Both the position numbers and the translations under genes were made by a program. A DNA stretch of 51,303 nt from Ruminococcaceae bacterium UBA1036 (GTDB taxonomy: Bacteria; Bacillota; Clostridia; Oscillospirales; Acutalibacteraceae), in the NCBI GenBank assembly GCA_002316805.1, contig DCEF01000004.1, positions 64,301-115,603 of the forward strand, given 5' to 3'. Numbering within the stretch: position 1 is the stretch's first letter; each line of letters starts with the position of its first letter. Below, one piece after another: positions 50,741 to 51,303 of the stretch. A model generated the notes under the pieces. That model saw nothing but the letters and a program-made list of their open reading frames with translations. It was not told the DNA's origin and did no database searches.

Positions 50741-50769
50741 TTGACATTTCAGCCTGAGTTATCTATAAT
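50741..50769 (+). promoter_or_regulatory. Consensus promoter of tRNA-Arg
   Basis: TTGACA (50741-50746), 17 bases, TATAAT (50764-50769): perfect consensus, 48 bases before the tRNA. Confidence 0.88.
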
Positions 50770-50817
50770 AAAAGAGCTGTATTTGAAGTGTACAGTTTGT
50801 ACATTCAATATTGATAT

Positions 50818-50894
50818 GCGCTCATAGCTCAGCTGGATAGAGTGTCTGACTACGAATCAGAAGGTCCTGGGTTCGAATCCCCGTGGGCGCACCA
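50818..50894 (+). tRNA. tRNA-Arg (ACG)
   Basis: Acceptor GCGCTCA pairs with TGGGCGC (50884-50890, one G-U), discriminator A, encoded CCA (50892-50894). The anticodon loop CTACGAA gives ACG, whose first base is normally deaminated to inosine by TadA to read CGN codons. Confidence 0.96.
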
Positions 50895-50925
50895 ATATGA
50901 TAATAGGGAAAGTGAGAAAACTTTC

Positions 50926-50998
50926 TCTGCTATCATAAGTAGAGGCTTAGTGATAATTAAGCTTTTACTTATGATAACAGAACATCTGCTATCATAAG
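50926..50998. repeat. Three copies of a CTGYTATCATAAG motif around a 19-bp hairpin
   Basis: TCTGCTATCATAAG occurs at 50926-50939 and again at 50985-50998; the complement, CTTATGATAACAG, lies at 50968-50980. The first and inverted copies close a stem of about 19 bp (50931-50949 with 50958-50976, two G-U pairs) with an eight-base loop. Confidence 0.75.
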
Positions 50999-51106
50999 AA
51001 GAGTGAGCAAGCCGTTTCCTGTGGTGTACCGAGGAAGCGCAGCAAATGCTGGCGTCAGTCCCAGTACAGTGTTCCACGTATTTCTCTTTGTATGTCGCAG
51101 AATGCG

Positions 51107-51130
51107 TACTCTGCAAAGAGTATTTTTCTT
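51107..51130 (+). terminator. Possible terminator of the tRNA-Arg transcript
   Basis: TACTCT, GCAA tetraloop, AGAGTA, then TTTTTCTT. Short stem, more than 200 bases from the tRNA, so weakly supported. Confidence 0.4.
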
Positions 51131-51303
51131 GGTTCTTTGTCCACTTTTCAAGGTCCATTCATTTAGGTTTAGTTTATTGGATTCAAGTTGTATGGCTCTA
51201 ATCCAATAGCGTTGTGGAACAACGTCCACGGTCTTACCTTTTGCAAAAAGGCAAAAAGCAAGAACCTGAACGCAGTCGGTAAAACTGTTACGTTCAGGCT
51301 CTT

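Larger units (their letters stand above)
50895..51303. other. Repeat-rich noncoding tail after tRNA-Arg
   Basis: No gene is convincing. The stretch holds several inverted repeats: 50931-50976, 51107-51122 followed by TTTTTCTT, 51176-51207 (ATTGGATT/AATCCAAT), and a 13-bp arm pair at 51260-51272 and 51291-51303 that may continue past the window. Short minus-strand frames here start inside or read through the tRNA and look spurious. It resembles a dispersed noncoding element, but that needs genome-wide comparison. Confidence 0.45.

Noticed and set aside
50618..50827. Plus-strand frame of 69 codons before tRNA-Arg
   Set aside because: It runs through the consensus tRNA promoter into the tRNA, without a ribosome-binding site.
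50850..51158. Minus-strand frame of 102 codons ending in GDSNPGPSDS
   Set aside because: Its end is the antisense of tRNA-Arg. Such peptides are known annotation artefacts next to tRNA genes.

Overview
The window reads as chromosome of a low-to-mid-GC Firmicute of the class Clostridia, most likely an Oscillospirales/Ruminococcaceae-type anaerobe. This is inferred from the gene repertoire: TrmK-Nif3 pair, DUF1836, DUF1858, ComFB, two-subunit serine dehydratase, YesM/YesN-type two-component system, SigA-like promoters and frequent TTG/GTG starts. No prophage, insertion sequence, CRISPR array or rRNA is visible. Gene density is high and most transcription units end in recognisable intrinsic terminators.

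Layout. 1-118: 5' part of an initiator tRNA on the minus strand with its promoter. 250-2434: iron-type alcohol dehydrogenase, then a C39-like lipoprotein on the other strand. 2632-5578: copper-efflux operon csoR-copA, with operator-like palindromes over its promoter and a CopZ-like domain fused to the ATPase. 5622-8333: MBOAT acyltransferase plus DHHW/SGNH-like partner, an extracellular acylation pair. 8715-10928: secreted GH25 muramidase with four tandem domains, behind a consensus promoter and a structured leader. 11080-14665: DUF1858 protein, trmK, a Nif3-like gene and rqcH. 14666-19998: compact polysaccharide operon (polymerase, two glycosyltransferases, Wzz/BY-kinase-like protein with a degenerate P-loop). 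20195-24834: radical SAM protein opposite murE-murF. 24883-28339: asparagine synthetase, then an AraC regulator overlapping a DUF1836 gene. 28567-35062: PcrA-type helicase, patatin-like lipase, sirtuin, chemoreceptor with a possible SigD promoter. 35136-39181: glutaminyl- and glutamyl-tRNA synthetases and a VanY-like carboxypeptidase. 39443-41272: serine dehydratase and ComFB. 41462-43379: tRNA-Ser, a hydroxyisocaproate-type dehydrogenase and a DUF3795 protein. 43380-43780 looks like decayed sequence. 43843-50582: a three-gene ABC importer divergent from a sensor kinase/AraC-type response regulator. 50741-51303: tRNA-Arg followed by a repeat-rich noncoding tail.

How the genes work together. 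Much of the window concerns the cell envelope: murE/murF make peptidoglycan precursor, VanY-like and GH25 enzymes trim the wall, the MBOAT/DHHW pair probably acylates an exported glycan, and the 14.7-20 kb operon builds a surface polysaccharide. The most suggestive system is the divergent importer/two-component locus at 43.8-50.6 kb. Its binding protein belongs to the ferric-iron class but lacks the iron-binding tyrosine pair, and its sensor and regulator are of the YesM/YesN type, so sugar phosphates are a better substrate guess than iron. Other points of interest are the promoter/operator geometry and internal start in the copper operon, the stem next to the start of the GH25 gene, the inactivated BY-kinase P-loop, and the DNSR variant in MurE.
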